A DNA stretch of 64,000 nucleotides, taken from the NCBI GenBank assembly GCA_008360975.2, contig CM039188.1, positions 29,415,944 through 29,479,943 on the forward strand, written 5' to 3'. Position 1 is the first letter of the stretch. Each line of letters starts with the position of its first letter. The stretch is from Lichenostomus cassidix. Taxonomy: Eukaryota; Chordata; Aves; Passeriformes; Meliphagidae. Below, in pieces: positions 37,700-51,849 of the stretch. A program made the translations under genes and the position numbers. Under the pieces are notes generated by a model. The model ran no database searches. It was not told where the DNA came from and was given only the letters and a program-made list of their open reading frames with translations.

Positions 37700-39660
37700 A
37701 TGGGTGTAGCTAAGCTTTGGGTTTTGCAGCCAGATTCCCACCCAACCAGCTCATGGGCTGTACATACATTATGACTCAGTTAACTGCTCTTGGGAGTATT
37801 TCTTAGTGCATAAGATTTCCCAGATCTGGAGTTTGTAGGGCCTAAACCCAATGTCTTCTCTAGGAGCTCATCCCATATGTACTGAGATACCCTTGTGCAG
37901 ATAGTGCTGAGCCAAGCAATGTCACCTGCCCACTGAACCCTGCCAGGAGGGCTCACTTTACTCCCCAGATCATCTTCACTCGTATTTTTTAAATAGTAGT
38001 TCAAAGTCAGTGTTTCTTTGACATTTCCTCTTGATCATTATCTGTTTTTTTGTTCCTTTAATTGTAAAGCAAGCATCAACATGTTTTGGCTGGTTTGTTG
38101 GTTTGGTTTTTTTTTCCCCCCAAATAATTGGCCAGTGACTGGTATAAAGTGTTATCAAAATTCCTTCAATGAATGGACAGTGAGACTGAGGAAATGTTTT
38201 GTCAGGAAAAGGGGGAAGGGAAGAAGCAAGATAATTTGCTGTCCTTCAAACTCTATATCAGATAAGGATGTTTCCTAAGGAAAAAAAAGTCTAAATTGTA
38301 ACAGGAGCAGAAGTATTATATATTTAATTGCAGCAGCTACTGGTCTTTCATGATGAGAACCTCTAATCAAGGGCTTTGATTATAAGAGACACAGCTGAGA
38401 TAAATATCTTATTCAACATTTTGAAAAGAAAAAATCCTCAGCCTGGTCTTTAAAGAGCACATTAGGTACTAAAAACAACAACTGTGTGGTGAATCAAGCC
38501 TACTTTTCAATGAGGATATCTTTTTCTTTGTTTACTTAAAATGTGATATAGTGTCCAGTCTATAGAAAAACTACTTTATCCAGACAGTGGCACAGGAAAA
38601 TATTTAAGCAAATGAGGCATTTATTGAATGCATTTCTGGAGTTGACCCACCAAGCTGGGCCCTATTCCTTCAGTGGAAAAATTCCCTTGAACCACAACAC
38701 AAGGATATTTCCCAACTCTTAACAGTAATCAAGAAGGGCATAGTCTTCTTTCAGCTTACTTTCTTTTCTCATTAGTTTTATGTCTCTTTAAACTGAAGAT
38801 TTTATTTTGTAACTTCACACAACATGTAAATTGTGTCATTCTAGCAGCATATGGGTCTATTCATATGAACAAAGTTGTGGAAGTTGTTAAAAATTGATGA
38901 TATTCTCAAAGAAACTTGCAAAGTTAATAAGACCATAAGAAATTTGTGACACTTCTAGTACAAAAGTTCTCCACCCGTGGCTACTGTCCATATGTGGTAT
39001 TGTAAAATGTTGCAAAATTGAGTTCTCTTTCAATGGTTTGATGGCTTTTTTGGTTTTTTTTTTTAAATTTTTTTTTTTTTGGTGATGTTTGGGAATTTTT
39101 AGAAAGAGGCAACACAAAATATGTATTTGAGAGCAAATCAAAACAAAGTTGGAGTCTGTAATTACTCTACAGGGTCTCTTTAAAAAGTAAGCTATGAAAA
39201 AACCTCTAAACTGCAATTATATTAAAGAATGGTTATCCATCTGTCATCTATTTTGTAATCCTTATCCATGCCTACCCTTGATGTCCTCGATCATGTCCAC
39301 TTCCTCTGCCAACCAGCTGCAACTTGATGCGTTTGGCCAGTTGTCAGAGCTCTTTTCATCAGTTTCAACTTCATTTTCTCTAACCCAAATCCACATGGGC
39401 AGTTTTGGGATCCCCAGTCCCTGCACTGAGCAGTTTATTCTGCCTCCTGACGGCCAGGCTCATCTTGCTGTAGGATTTGTGCCTGAGTGCTGAAAGGGGT
39501 TTGTGCCTCAGTGGTGCAAGAAACGTGCTGGAGCCTGAATGAAACCCAGCTCCTTGCTGCCAGCTCTGCACAAGGTAAACATTGGGAATTCCAAACAGTA
39601 GAGCACAAGTGAAGCATTGCATAGCTGTAAAGCTGACCTGCAGTCAGAAGATGGATTGCT
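37700..39660. other. Unique non-coding sequence
   Basis: No gene recognised. T tracts lie at 39046-39080. 'CTGGGCCCTATTCCTTCAGT' near 38655 faintly recalls a palindromic-element end but could not be paired. Overlapping frames at 39380-39700 on the minus strand reflect a GC-richer stretch. Confidence 0.5.
39046..39080. repeat. T-rich tract
   Basis: T runs interrupted by GG and AAA. Confidence 0.9.
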
Positions 39661-39667
39661 TCCACTT

Positions 39668-39742
39668 GGGATCTGATCCAGACGGAGTGAGTTCAACAGG
39701 ACTCTTTCCAGTGGAAATTAATTCTGGGCTTCCCTGATTTCA
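39668..39742. repeat. Short palindromic MITE-like element
   Basis: The left end GGGATCTGATCCAGACGGAG (39668) and right end CTGGGCTTCCCTGATTTCAG (39724) correspond to the mirrored ends of the 'gggcctgatccaaagccca...tgggctttggatcaggccc' type. The interior 'GTGAGTTCAACAGGACTCTT' matches a degraded 'attgaagtcaatgggagtctt'. Roughly 75 bp, non-coding. Confidence 0.6.
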
Positions 39743-40633
39743 GGAGGTGACTGGATGTTACCACACATCTCCTTTTTATGAATGAGAATGCAGGATGGTT
39801 CCTTCTGCTTTTACTGCCTTTTCCTGCCCATCTCTCAGAGCCTAGAAGGGAGCTGTTGCCTAGACCCTTTAAGTTCACAGAGTTAAACCCAGAGCTGGCA
39901 GTACCCTTTGGCTTTGCATGAATGTGCAGCTGTAGCTAGTAACACAATGACTCAACAGATCCATTCAATATGAGGACTCATTTAAATTGGGCCATATCTA
40001 CTGAATTTCCTGAGCAAAATACTTTTTTACTACTGTACTGAGCATAGCACAACTCAGCTAATGCAGAGCAAGTGAGACTCTCTTCCATCATCAACAAAAG
40101 CCTTCTCCAGCTGCCCAGTCCCCACTACAGGTGATGAAGTGTGAATCAGACAGGGTGCAGCTCAACTTTCACGTGCAGGATTAGCTGGCAGCATTGCAGG
40201 ATAGAAAAATAATCTCTTCACCATTAAAATAAGCAAATTTGATCTGGAGTCAAAGGAGCACCCTACAATACCATTCTTCACAGAGTGGCCTTTTAGCAAA
40301 GAAGCACACTCAAGCCCATTTCCTACTTCTTAATGGAAGAGCAATTACTCTGCTGGTCTGTTAATACTTTTTTCCGCCAGTTTGTTGATAATTCTAGGAC
40401 AGTTACACTGACTTCTTTCTTTCTTTCCCTCTAGTTATCCATGGCAAAAAAACCTTGAAACCCAATTTCTCAAAACAGACCATGGTGTTGATTTACCTGC
40501 ACTAAATGTTCAGTGCAAACCTAAACTATATAAACAGTACTCCTACTATTTAACTTCAAGGGTGATTCCTCACTGAGTTGCAAAAAAGAGAAGAAAATGA
40601 AAGAATCTGTTTGCAAGAAACATCTCAATACAG

Positions 40634-40680
40634 TGGGCCAAATTCTGCTCTCAGTTCTCCAAAAATGTCAGATTGGGGCC
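40634..40680. repeat. Internally deleted palindromic element (47 bp)
   Basis: GGGCCAAATTCTGCTCTCAG (40635) is the usual left end of the family. GATTGGGGCC (40671-40680) resembles a mutated inverted right end. The interior is almost wholly missing. A 16-A run (40685-40700) starts four bases later. Confidence 0.5.
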
Positions 40681-40684
40681 TAGC

Positions 40685-40700
40685 AAAAAAAAAAAAAAAA
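40685..40700. repeat. Poly-A run (16)
   Basis: An uninterrupted run of 16 A just after the GGGCC-ended palindromic fragment. Confidence 0.95.
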
Positions 40701-40957
40701 GTCAAGAACATGTTTAATTATTAGCACATGAACAATTGTTTTTGCCCTCACTGGAAGTGGTATATGATATAAAATATACTCCTGGGAGCATCAGTACTTC
40801 CACACTTCAATTTAACTGCAAGCCTAAGTGTCTGGCTGGAAAGTAGTCAGCACTTGAAAGACTAAAATTCAGAAAAGATGTTGAACACCTAAGTCTTCCT
40901 GAGGAAAATGTCTTTCTAAAGAAAACATCTTCTGGAAGAAACACTGTTTCCAGGTTG

Positions 40958-40995
40958 TTTTTTTTTGTTTTTTTTTTTTTTTGTTTTTTTTTTTT
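40958..40995. repeat. T-rich tract
   Basis: 38 bases of T interrupted by two single G. On the minus strand this is a poly-A-like tail, but no retrotransposon is recognised next to it. Confidence 0.95.
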
Positions 40996-43900
40996 AATCT
41001 AGGTCCTTTTATCCAAAGGTTTTAAATACTCTTTAGAATCAGATTTAAACCTTAAAATCTAGACCAAAGTATGGGCCTTGACCTGATTTTTTTTCTCGCT
41101 ATTCTAAGTAACTAAAGCTAGAAAATCAGCCTTAGACTCTTTCACATTGTTCACATAGCAAAGAAAAATGGTCTTCACAGGAACAAAACCTAACTAAAAC
41201 CATCTTAATCCTGACTCAGCCATTTTATTATTTTCTGAGGGAAAAATTTCAGGCCTAGGTCTGATTTTGAATATGAAGCTGGACATCACAACATAGCTGT
41301 GGATAACAGCTGATTTTTACCAGAGGAACATCACATCTCTGAAAACTGTGAGTATTAAACCAGAAAAATGTTAGCAAGCTAGACACAGCTATTTCATAAT
41401 CTTAAAGTTTAAACAGAAAAAAAATCTTAAAGCCCTCTTTATAGCATTTTATGTGGTTAGACATTGAGCAAGGAAGACAGGGCTTCTCTTACTCTAGCTA
41501 ATGAACTCTCTCTCCATTTTCAACTCATTTGCCTAAGCTTCTCATTTCCTTAATGCTTTTGTTGTTTTTGTTGTTATTAGTAATCTGTAGCTACTAAACC
41601 CCCACCCCCTTTTTTTTTCCCCAGGCTGGACTGTACCCCTTTCCAGAAGGCAAGTTTCTATGTTACCCACTTGTATCTTATGTCTGAGACTCACCACACT
41701 TTATGTATTTAGCTGGCACAAGTGCTTCATGTGATACTATTCTATGGCCAGCTAAAAATCAGCTGTTTTGACTAAATACTTGGGAATTTTTTAGAGAAAA
41801 ATCCCAACAACCCATGTCTGCTGACTCAAGCTGTAGTGAGTCTCTCTCAGTAGCTACAGTGCTTGAGACAAAACGTTTTCACTGAGATCCTTTTCCATCA
41901 GCCTGATCTTATGGTTGAAGGCAGCCTGACTATTTCAGCAGACTGTTTTTTTCTAGGCCACAATTCAAGACTTCTGTTTCTTCCTTCACCTCACTGCCCA
42001 CAAAAGACTTGAAGGAAATGAGCCAGTGAATACCCCCAATGAAGTAAATTCCCAAACCAGCATGGTAATTGTAATCAAAATCAAAGTCTTACAGTAAAGA
42101 GAGTTCTAAATTAATGAGAATTCATGAAGATTACCAGAGACTTGCTGTTATGGATTTTAAACAGAAGTTGGGCAGACACTGCACTGACAGGAGATGATAT
42201 AAATCCTTTGTGATATAGAAGTAATTGACCCCTGCTGTAAGATTCACGTTAGAGATAGGTCTGCACAAACCTCTGCCCCTTTAATATCCCAGAGTTTGTA
42301 GGATATGCACCAATGTACATTCAAGAAAGTTTATTACACCGAGTCCTGAGTTTTAAAAACAAAATTCCTTCTACAGCTCTAAAATTTGCTCTTCCTCTGA
42401 ACACCAGAGCTTATTGTGCTCATTCAGTCTAGAAGAAATGTTTGACTCACACAAGGAAATACCTTCTGGCATGGTGCATAATCATTGCAGTGAACCCACT
42501 GAAACGAGGGATTACTGAGTTGGCCTGAAATCACTGAACAAACACTTAATAGGCAACAAGGGTATGTTGTAAGCTCTTATTCTAGGTTGTCTTGAATCAC
42601 TGATATGGACATCTCAGCAACATCAGCTGCAATTACTGGAGGCTGAGCATGGTAGATCACGAGTTTGCTCTGACATAATACAGTGCATACTCAAGGCTTA
42701 GTGAAAAACAATGCTTAGCCACCACTGAACAAGAATATTTTATAGGGTTTTCTCAGGAATAATTTCTACCAATAAGTATATGCTCTTATCACCAAGCTTG
42801 TGAGGTTAAGTAAAACAAAAATGTTTGCTGGTACTGTGCACAGATTATGCAAAGGTTGGTAAAATAGTTAATACTATGAGGAGAAGATAGTCACTTAGAG
42901 GAATCAGCTCTGGGGAGATCCAAATAAAGCTCACATCAGCAGATCCAAATGCAAGAACAGACATTCAAGGACCAGAAATGAAGGGCACATTTTTAGAAAT
43001 AAGGACCAGTATCCTGGAAAGTGGGGATTCTGAGAAGTTTTTTGGATAATGACACATGAACAACTGCTGTCAGTAAAATTCTGTGTCAGAGTGGGCTGGT
43101 GCAATCCTGGGGTGAGTAAGATTACAAGAGTCAGGAGAAGGCTGTGCTTCTTTGCTGTGATTAGACTTTTCAAATGCAGCTGTAAAACCCTTTTACTAGA
43201 AAGGTATTGCTGTAGCACCTACAAAATATTGCCTGATGCCTTGCCTTTGGAGCCTATAGCTCCAAATTTTTCAAAGGATGTTAAAAAGTAAACTGATTAT
43301 AGAAGGAGTTTAAAAATCTATTCAAGCCTAGAGAAAATGCTGAGAATCACCATCTTGATGTGCACTTTTAGATATTATAATCCCTTGGTCATAATACCTA
43401 AAATACCCTTGGGGAAAATCAAAATTTACCATAAAAAGAAGAATGAAAGACTGATGATTTTAAAAGTATATCAGACAACGCTACTATTAATAAAAAAACC
43501 CCAAACAGACAAAACTTCTTGGCAGTGAGAGCCATGAGAACTGAAGGATTCTTCATTTCTTGATGTCTACAAAATAAAACTACATTCCATCATCAAAATT
43601 ATGCTTTGCCAAACAAACAAACAAAAAAAAAGCTTTCATCAGGCTTAAGTGATTGGTCTCAATGGAAGAGTAACTGGATGAAGTTCAGTTGAATGTGATA
43701 CTCAGGAGAATAAACCAGGTCATTAAAAGGCACTTCTGCCCATAGCTCTGTGAATATTCATAAAAATTAGGATCTTGAAAATGCAGTCAAACTCTGCTTT
43801 TGCTTTGCCTGTGAGCCATGTGCACATATTTCTTGTGCCCTAATTTAGAAAATCTGAGCTCAAATGAATCACCAGGTTTCCTCTGGTTTCCCAATACCAT

Positions 43901-46440
43901 CCAAAACCTGTAGAGTCAGATCTGAACCAGCTCATTTTAATTTTAAATATATTTTTATTCCAGTCAATTTCAACAAGCTGTATGCAAGTTTGCAAATAAA
44001 CTTGATCCTGTAAAATTTTAGTATGTGCAATTTTCAAAGTGCTGCTTTTAATTGTATCTGCTGTCATCATGTCTTAGGGCTGGAAGCTGGACTTCTGGAT
44101 ACTATAATAATACACACTATTATAAAAATAAAGAGCAAAATAGGAAGTTTTGGGTCACAGCTGCAGGGCTGTTGCCAAATCACTAACCTCCTCCTCCCCC
44201 CAAACAGCAATAAAAAATCATCTCCAGAGATTCCAGCACTGAAGGCAACAAAGTACAGTAGTTACATTTTGAGATGGAATCCAGAAACTGCCAAAATGAA
44301 GATATGCAGTCTCCACTTGGGAAGAGGCGCTGAAAGCCCAAGTACATAGCCTGACAAGTGAATCATGTCAACAAAAAGAAAGCAGCAAAAATCAACTTGT
44401 AAAAAGCATCTCTGTGTGTCAAATTGTTCAAAGCAGTGGACACATTGCTGAAATGAGTTCAGTAAAGATGAACATCTCATCGTAGCTTTCAGGAGTTGAA
44501 GCTGCATACCAGAAATGGAATGAAATTCCATATCCCTTTGCAGCTGGTAACATAGCAGGGATAAAAGTGTGGAAACACTGCCTGCTTTGGATCCACATCC
44601 TCTGCACTCAGGAGAGATGATGTGTTTGATGTCCGAGGCAATTGTAATAAATATGAATATGTTTATTCTTAGAGATGCACTAAAAGAGTCCATATTATTC
44701 CCTGGGACATGGGAAGGATGCAGATGTGGAAGCATGCAGACTGGTTGCTTGTGAGAATGGGTACTGCGAAAGGCAGGGAAATTTCCTAAAATCTCTTTGC
44801 AGACTAGGATGACTTCTGCAAACTAGTTTAGTTTGAATTACAAACACAATCAGTAAATCCTGCAAAGTCCATGCCCAGCCTGCTGCTAAAATTCTGCTCC
44901 TCTACAGATATGCAGGTTATTGGAAATTTAGGCAGCAGGACTTTTGATTGGAAAAGAAAAATGCCTGTATGATTTCTGGGAACTATTCCTTAACATTGGG
45001 CTACTGGCTGTTGAAAAACTCTTTAATAAAAACAGCTACTTCTTGGTTTAAATGACAGTTGCAGTGAACCAAAAAGCAGAGGAATCAGCTCTTTTTAACC
45101 TTGCACATTATCTAGTGGAAGGCAAATGTATAATAAAATTTTGACAACTTTTAAAGAATTTTCTATAAATAAATTAGTGGTAGGTGCTTTGAAAGGATGT
45201 GGCATAAAGACTAAACTCATCCATCAAGTGACTGTGTTGCCTTTATTGCAATAACACAGAATTGGGTTTGTTTTCTTGCTTCACAAAATAACAAGTTGCG
45301 AGGTCTGTAGAAGTGGAATATATTTGAAAAACACAACTAAAGCAAGATGTGGTAGCTACACAGATAAGAACCAAGATGAGGCTGAACAGTGATTTAGAAC
45401 AGTATTATTACTTATTGCTCACATGAATATTTTCACGTTTCAAATGTAACTCGAGCATCCAGCAGTGCTTGGATTACTGACCTAAGTGCTGCTAGTGGTA
45501 ATGTGCCTGTTCCAGTGATATTTGCTCTCATATGATTTACTCTGATTCTGAGTATCTTGGAGCTTTTATACCAAAATATGAGAATGCAGATTATTAGAAG
45601 TCATGTAAAAGGGGCAGATCAAATTACAGATAATGTGGAAAAACACACTGAAAATTAAATCAATGGTATGAAAGTCAAAGATGAAACAATTTCACATGAA
45701 AAACCAAACCAAACCAAACCACCAACAAAGAGAAATACATATTCACTTGACATATATTAAAGAAAAATAGTGCACATAGTTAAGCCCTCTTAGTAACGTT
45801 TTTGCTTATAGTAAAAGGACCATTTTCTATAGTTTCTATATCCTGAAGTCATTTATGCAAGAGATTTTGTGTGGTGCATTCAACGAGCAGCCCTAGAGAC
45901 CATGGGAAGGGCACTGCAGAGAGCAGTGTCAAGGCTGGCTCTGCCAAGCCACACGAGGCAAGTCACAGTGGCACTGAGCCCAGCAGAGGATTTCTGAGCA
46001 CCAAGCAACAGGACCACCATGGGAACACACCCAGTTCAAGCACACTCTGATTCTGCTGCAGGAATAGAAGCAGGTAGAGAATTTGTTGCTCCCATTATTC
46101 GCTCTCATTGCTCCACAGGACAAAATATTCTGTTTTGTTGCTGTTGCATTTTAAATATATATAAGTACTGTTAGTCTCTGCGTCTCTAATTCATTCAGTT
46201 TCTTCAGCACATGCCTGATGATATAAACAGTCCTGACTGAATCAACAGGATTATTTATCCTTTTAGAAGCAGGCACAGATTTAGTATCTTTACCAAAATG
46301 AGATACTGATTCCCATTATTTGTGGTTCAGTTATTTCCTTTGTCATTCTTTTCTTTCACTCCTTTTTATTCAAATAAACTCCTTTATGTAAAATAGGCAT
46401 TACACTAATAAAAAATCTGTGTCCCAAAATGTTCCACTTT
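40996..46440. other. Unique non-coding sequence
   Basis: No gene recognised. Simple repeats: (AAAC)n at 43611-43624 and (AAACC)n at 45701-45720. The longest open frame in the window, 44262-44735 minus (157 codons), is Cys- and Leu-rich, has no recognised domain and sits in otherwise unremarkable sequence, so it is not called. 'AAAATTCTGCTCCTCTACAG' near 44888 faintly recalls the palindromic family. Confidence 0.5.
45701..45720. repeat. (AAACC)n, about four units
   Basis: A short perfect pentanucleotide array. Confidence 0.9.
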
Positions 46441-46446
46441 CTCACT

Positions 46447-46496
46447 CAGGATTCACCTTAACTCACATGAATAGTCCCATTTGACTCCAGCATTTT
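46447..46496. repeat. Half of a palindromic element
   Basis: 'CTCACATGAATAGTCCCATT' followed by 'TGACTCCAGC' matches the 'ctcacatgagtagtcccattgacttcaatggg' block of the palindromic repeats. The upstream 'CAGGATTCACCTTA' would be the left-end side. The right half is missing. Confidence 0.5.
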
Positions 46497-46519
46497 TAAT
46501 GCTACTAAGTAGAAGCACT

Positions 46520-49500
46520 AAATGCAAGGCAGGGAAGCACAGTCAGACCCTGTCATTTAGGCACTGACACTGCTAACTGACAGGCTTGTGGGATAAGGAA
46601 ACAAAACTTGTAAACCAAAAAAATAAACACAGCTCCATTTCCATAATTGGCTAAGAAGCTGGGTGCAAAAGGTCAAAATCTAGACAGAAAGAAGATTAAT
46701 ATTTTCTCTGTGTCCTTCTGCTGTCTGTATCACCTGGAGCAGGCAGACCTGGACTTTGTTACAGGTAAATAATTACAGTTGTATCTGCCATAAATATCTA
46801 CTTGAAGGGGCTACTGCAAAAAAATTGAGATTGTATCTCCAAGCAACTGTCAAATGGATAGAATAAATTTAGAGGGCTTGAAATACTGATGTACACTTTC
46901 TATCATAGATATCTCTTGGTCTAGACTTTCAGGCTGCATTTTGACAGAACACATCAGATGACTGAGAAATTAGGGACTCAGGACCAAAAAAATTACATAG
47001 TGTTGGCACTTGTGGTTTGTGTCTTCCTTACCTGTGGTACTAGCAAACAGGAAGTCATTGCTTCACAGCAAACCCAGAAATATTAAAAGGACATATCCTT
47101 TTGCATTTTAAACACAGAAGGCAATAAATCTTGGGCCATGATGGCAAACCTAAAGAGGTCACTGAGTAATGGTAAGCATAATATCTGTACTTTTCAGTGC
47201 TACAATAAATCTGACAGTACTCTTTTTAAAAGTTGGATGCTTCTGTACAGACTGAAGATCAAAAGTTTCCTTGCCCCCCAAAAGGAAAAAAAAGAAAAAA
47301 AAAAAGCACACACATGCTCTGCAATCACCTGTTTTTCATTTTACATATTTGGTGGAATAGAGAGTGAAAATAATATGCCTGTCTCTTTTAGTGTGGGTGA
47401 TATTCTCATAAGCCCTGACTGAATGAGAAAAATATGTCCCTTATTTAGAAGAATAGATAGGAAAGTCATTCAGACTTTGAACTTCCTTGTGTATTTACCC
47501 CCCTTTCCTACTTTCCCAAGCACGCATTAAAATATCATTATGGGGGTTCCTTCTCAGGCTGACCCAGAGGTTTTGATTTCAGTTTACATAATCACTCCAG
47601 TGCAGGTAGCTCTGACCTCCCTGCAGCCACATCTGACCATACCTGTCTGCAGGGGTCATGCTATGCCTGCTCCAGAAATTTCCCCTCAATATTTCTTAGG
47701 TCAGATTAGATGTTCTTTGGGTTACAATCTAAGACATTAATACTTCAGAGCCTCCAGCTTGGAAATCTTTTCCTTAATACATAACATATGTAGAAATATA
47801 CTATTCTTTGGAATAAACATCCTGCAGACACATAGCAGTTCTACTGCACAGACATATTTCCACCTGCACTTGCAATGCTGCTGCTGTCCCCACCAAGGCT
47901 GAACTCGTAACAGCCAGGGGAAAAGGAAGTAGGAAATAGCATGCATAGGATTTTTTCTTTATTTGTGTATGTAATCATGGATCTAGCCAAACTCCAGAGA
48001 CTTTTCCTTTATGGTAAATTCAAATATGAAGTATGCTAGTAAAATAAATGAGGAGTGAAAGGATGGGAACTCTGTTAAAAAAGGCAGACATATAACATCC
48101 TGCAAGATACTCCTTTTCACATTTGCCACTTGCCATGGCTCATCCCTGAGCTTGCAAGTCAGGCCACGTGCTATTGCTTACAAGCTGAGATAATCAAAGG
48201 AAGGATAATAAACCAGGAGCATTTGGCCAGGCAACCTGAGAAATGCAGCATCACTGAGCTACCAACTGCAGAGCGCCAGGAGTAAGAGGACAAGACACCC
48301 AGCAGCTGAAATCCACCTTAGGACCAACCAGCTTTGTGCCCTGCTGCTGGATGTTTGTCAGCATGTCTGGAGCAGAGCTGCAGCCTGAGTTCCCTGTAAA
48401 GCCTCTGCCTCACTATCTGTGACACTGAGGATGCATAAAGGTGTGGTAGAGAGTTCTGTCTCAGCCTTTATTTAATCTTTGGGAGCTATTTATGCTGTTT
48501 GTTTATATTATTCTTTTCCCACTTTCTCTGTTACGGCAAACAGAAATCACTTGTAGGGAGCCATCAGTGTGAGAAGATCTCAGCAGAGGAAGCTCCAGCC
48601 TTTTTCTGGGGCTCATTTTTTGCACTGATGTCACAGCAAACCTGGGCTCTGAAGATTGCTGAGCAATGTGCCCTCCTCACTGTCCGAGTTCCCCACAGAC
48701 CAGTCATCACCTCGCCTACTCTGAAACATCTGCTTCTCCCACCTCTCTGATAGTGATACAAATGATAATTTTTCAATCTTCCAGCAATTATCTTAGCCCT
48801 CTTTCTCATGTTACCATTTCAGTGCAGCAGGAGCTCCCTGGGAACAACCACCGTGCCACTAAATCTGTCCTCATGGCACTTTACTGTCTGCAGATGGTGT
48901 GAGATTGACTTTGCTTTCCAAAGTGAGAATTTAATCCTTGGTAAATTGTTTTGATTGAATCTGTGAAGTATATCCCTTATCCTATAACTAAGGATAGAGT
49001 GTAGATTTATATATTGCCTGACTTTATGGCCTAAATTCACAACTGGACATTAACAAAATATTGTTATAATACTTGCTTTGGCACTGGTCAAATAACTCCT
49101 TCAAAGTGCACTGGTATCAAGGGTAAGATTCCCATGAGCATCACAGGAGGTGAATAGATTCTTGATCAGAGTCATGCTTTAAATTAGCATGAATTTTTAT
49201 GCATATGAATTTAGGTTGAGTGAGTTTTAATATTACACTTTTGCCTCTGTAAAACAAAGGGACAGCTCTTTTTTTCACAAAGAGGTGATAGTGTCTTCAA
49301 AATCTTGTGGATTGCAATACTGTGGAACCTGCAATCAGATGTTTTGAGGTTCCTAAGTCAGGTAAAAAGTTTTGCAGCCTCTGTTTGCATTGTATTTTGA
49401 AAAGGACGTGATTAATTCAGTCCAGGACTACAATGAAGGTTAGTAACATTGTAGCTGGAAATACATGAATTATTCCAAACCTCCTGAACTCTATTATTCA

Positions 49501-51840
49501 GGAATATCTCCAACTAGTAAATGTAAACAAGCTAACAGGCTTGCTTTCCCCTCTCTCTTACCATGAGTGATATGCCAGTATAATGCATGAATTCCAGTGT
49601 AGCAGAAGATACAAACAGGCCCAGCTGCAGCTCTTTATTTAGATTTGCCAGGCAGCAAGGGGGCAGATTTAATTCTATCACCAAGAGTGAGGTTTATGGA
49701 ATGAATGCAAGGAAAATCAACCAAAAGATACATAAGACCAACCCACTGTTTAAATGTTGTTTCTGTGCTGTTTTCCAATCCAGAAAGTTAGGAGTCCTTT
49801 AAAGGGATGTAGGTCTTTATGTATGAAATGGGGAGAGCAGAGGAAGCCTCTGTCAGAACACGCAGCTGATGTAGGTCATTAGCACCTAAGGACATGTAAA
49901 TGTCAGCAGGTTATCAAATTACATATCTAAATTCTGCCTTAGGGTAGTATGTTAGCAACAGAATTGCACTAGTCCAAAGCAAATCTATCTATATATTTTT
50001 TTTTTGTCACTGTGCATCCTTTTCTAAAACAAAAACTTTACAAAGCAAATTTTGCTTTGTACAGAGAAGTCTTCCAGAGTAGGACAAAGACAGCACAGAG
50101 TCTGGGACACCCCTTTGAATATGGCTGTCCTCACCTGGGATTTGCAGAGCTGCCTGGAATAGTACTTTACAAACAAGTTTTTATGACAAGTGCTTTTAGG
50201 ATTCACATAGGGATGTTCACCCAGGAACTCCAAAACAGTTTGTCATCATGACTTGTAGTATTTTACAAGGAAGAAACTAATGGAAAGAAAATTCAAGACC
50301 TATACCCATAGTTGTATGGTGAGTTGATAACTGAATTTGGAAAAAATCCCATTTCCCAATTTAGGGCTCTTTTACAAGCTCCCTGGGAAGGGAGGAAAAA
50401 GAAATTTTTGTTTCTGCACTGAGCAAACTTTTTGCCTTTGAATAGCTACAAAATCCACCTAGGGGAAAGCTGGCAAAAATACAGACACTGAAGTGGTCAC
50501 TACCTAGTGCACTCAAATAAATACTATTCCTGTTCAGTAAATTAGCACATTTATGAGTTATATACTTTGTCAGCACTTTTTCTTAGCGTGTGTAGACCAG
50601 ATTTCCACTACATCATTCAGAGGTTAGCAGGGAACAAAATTAAACCCTCAGTGTTTTCACCACCATACAACCTGCAAAGTCATTTTTCAATGCACTTAAC
50701 AGGTTATCTTGGAAAAGTCTAATAAATGGTGAGCATTGCCTTTGCCTTTCCCTTAGCAGAACTCATTGTTCATCTAATTTTTGCAACAGATTTCCTACCT
50801 CATTTAAAACTTCTGCTAGAAGTGCTTTCCTGTTACATATTGCAAACAGACATATACAGTGACTCAGAAGCTTGGATCGGGCTGTGTAGTCAATATAGTT
50901 TTTGGCAAAAGACTAGGAAGCCTTTTTCTGGCTGAAAGCAAAGAATGATAAAAATAGATCCTGATTTTACAGTCACAGTGACAAACTGGCTTCCAAAAGC
51001 TTCGCAACAGCACAAAGGGAACAAACTGGCAAAAGGGAAGTGAGCTGGAAAGATATATTTTTTTTCCCCAACAAGACTCAAATTCACCATCTTTTTGTGG
51101 TTTACAATGATCTTATATCATCCCACATGGCCTGTGCTGCACAATGACAACCCAGAAGTCAGCTTAGCTTGCAAGCAGCCATTCTCTTCCAAAGCTTTTC
51201 TATGAGCTCAACACATTTAATTCACAATCACTTACAGAGCTTACACAACCCTATAAAATAACTAAGTCTCCTGAATCATCTCTTACCTACAAGATATAAT
51301 TTTATTCTATTTCATATGATTTCATTATCTTATTTTTGTCACTTGATCTCATTTTTCTTGGGGTTCTAAAGGATTTAACAACGAATGATAAGAATGAGAT
51401 TATCAGCACAAAAATAGACAATAATTAAATGTCAGTCATGTCTGTGACAGAACAAATGCAATTCTGTATCTCACTACTTTTGGTGCTGGCTAGAGCAATA
51501 CTCATTAAATATTTTTACCGTTAATGCTGATAGTTTTGCAGTTATTTCAAACAGATGAAATACATTTCGCTTACCTACCCTTCATTCTTCCTCCTCTGCA
51601 AATAAGTTTTTTCCAGTGAAAGATTAGCATAGTTGGTACCAGGAATTTCAAATGGGATTGTTTATGCATCAAAGAGTAAGTATTAATAACAAAAATGCAC
51701 TCACAGTATGATTGCTTTGTGATGATTAGAATATAAATTGTTGGTTCTATATATACAGACACACACACACTGAATTATGTGCCTCACCATGGTATGCCTC
51801 TTGCATTCCTCTAACATCTGATAGTCAGATGCCACGTCAC
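46520..51840. other. Unique non-coding sequence
   Basis: No gene or family repeat recognised. Minor features are an A-rich stretch at about 47280-47306, a T run at 49996-50005, and (AC)n at 51758-51770. 48490-48900 has overlapping frames of 78 to 83 codons on both strands without domain features. Confidence 0.5.
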
Positions 51841-51849
51841 ACACAAACT

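Noticed and set aside
37553..37774. Open frame through the (CTCCT)n array
   Set aside because: Exists because a pentanucleotide repeat of CTCCT contains no stop; Leu/Ser/Pro repeats are an artefact.
44262..44735. Longest open frame in the window (157 codons, minus strand)
   Set aside because: No recognisable domain, no Kozak or splice context, and its length fits chance expectation for 64 kb in six frames.
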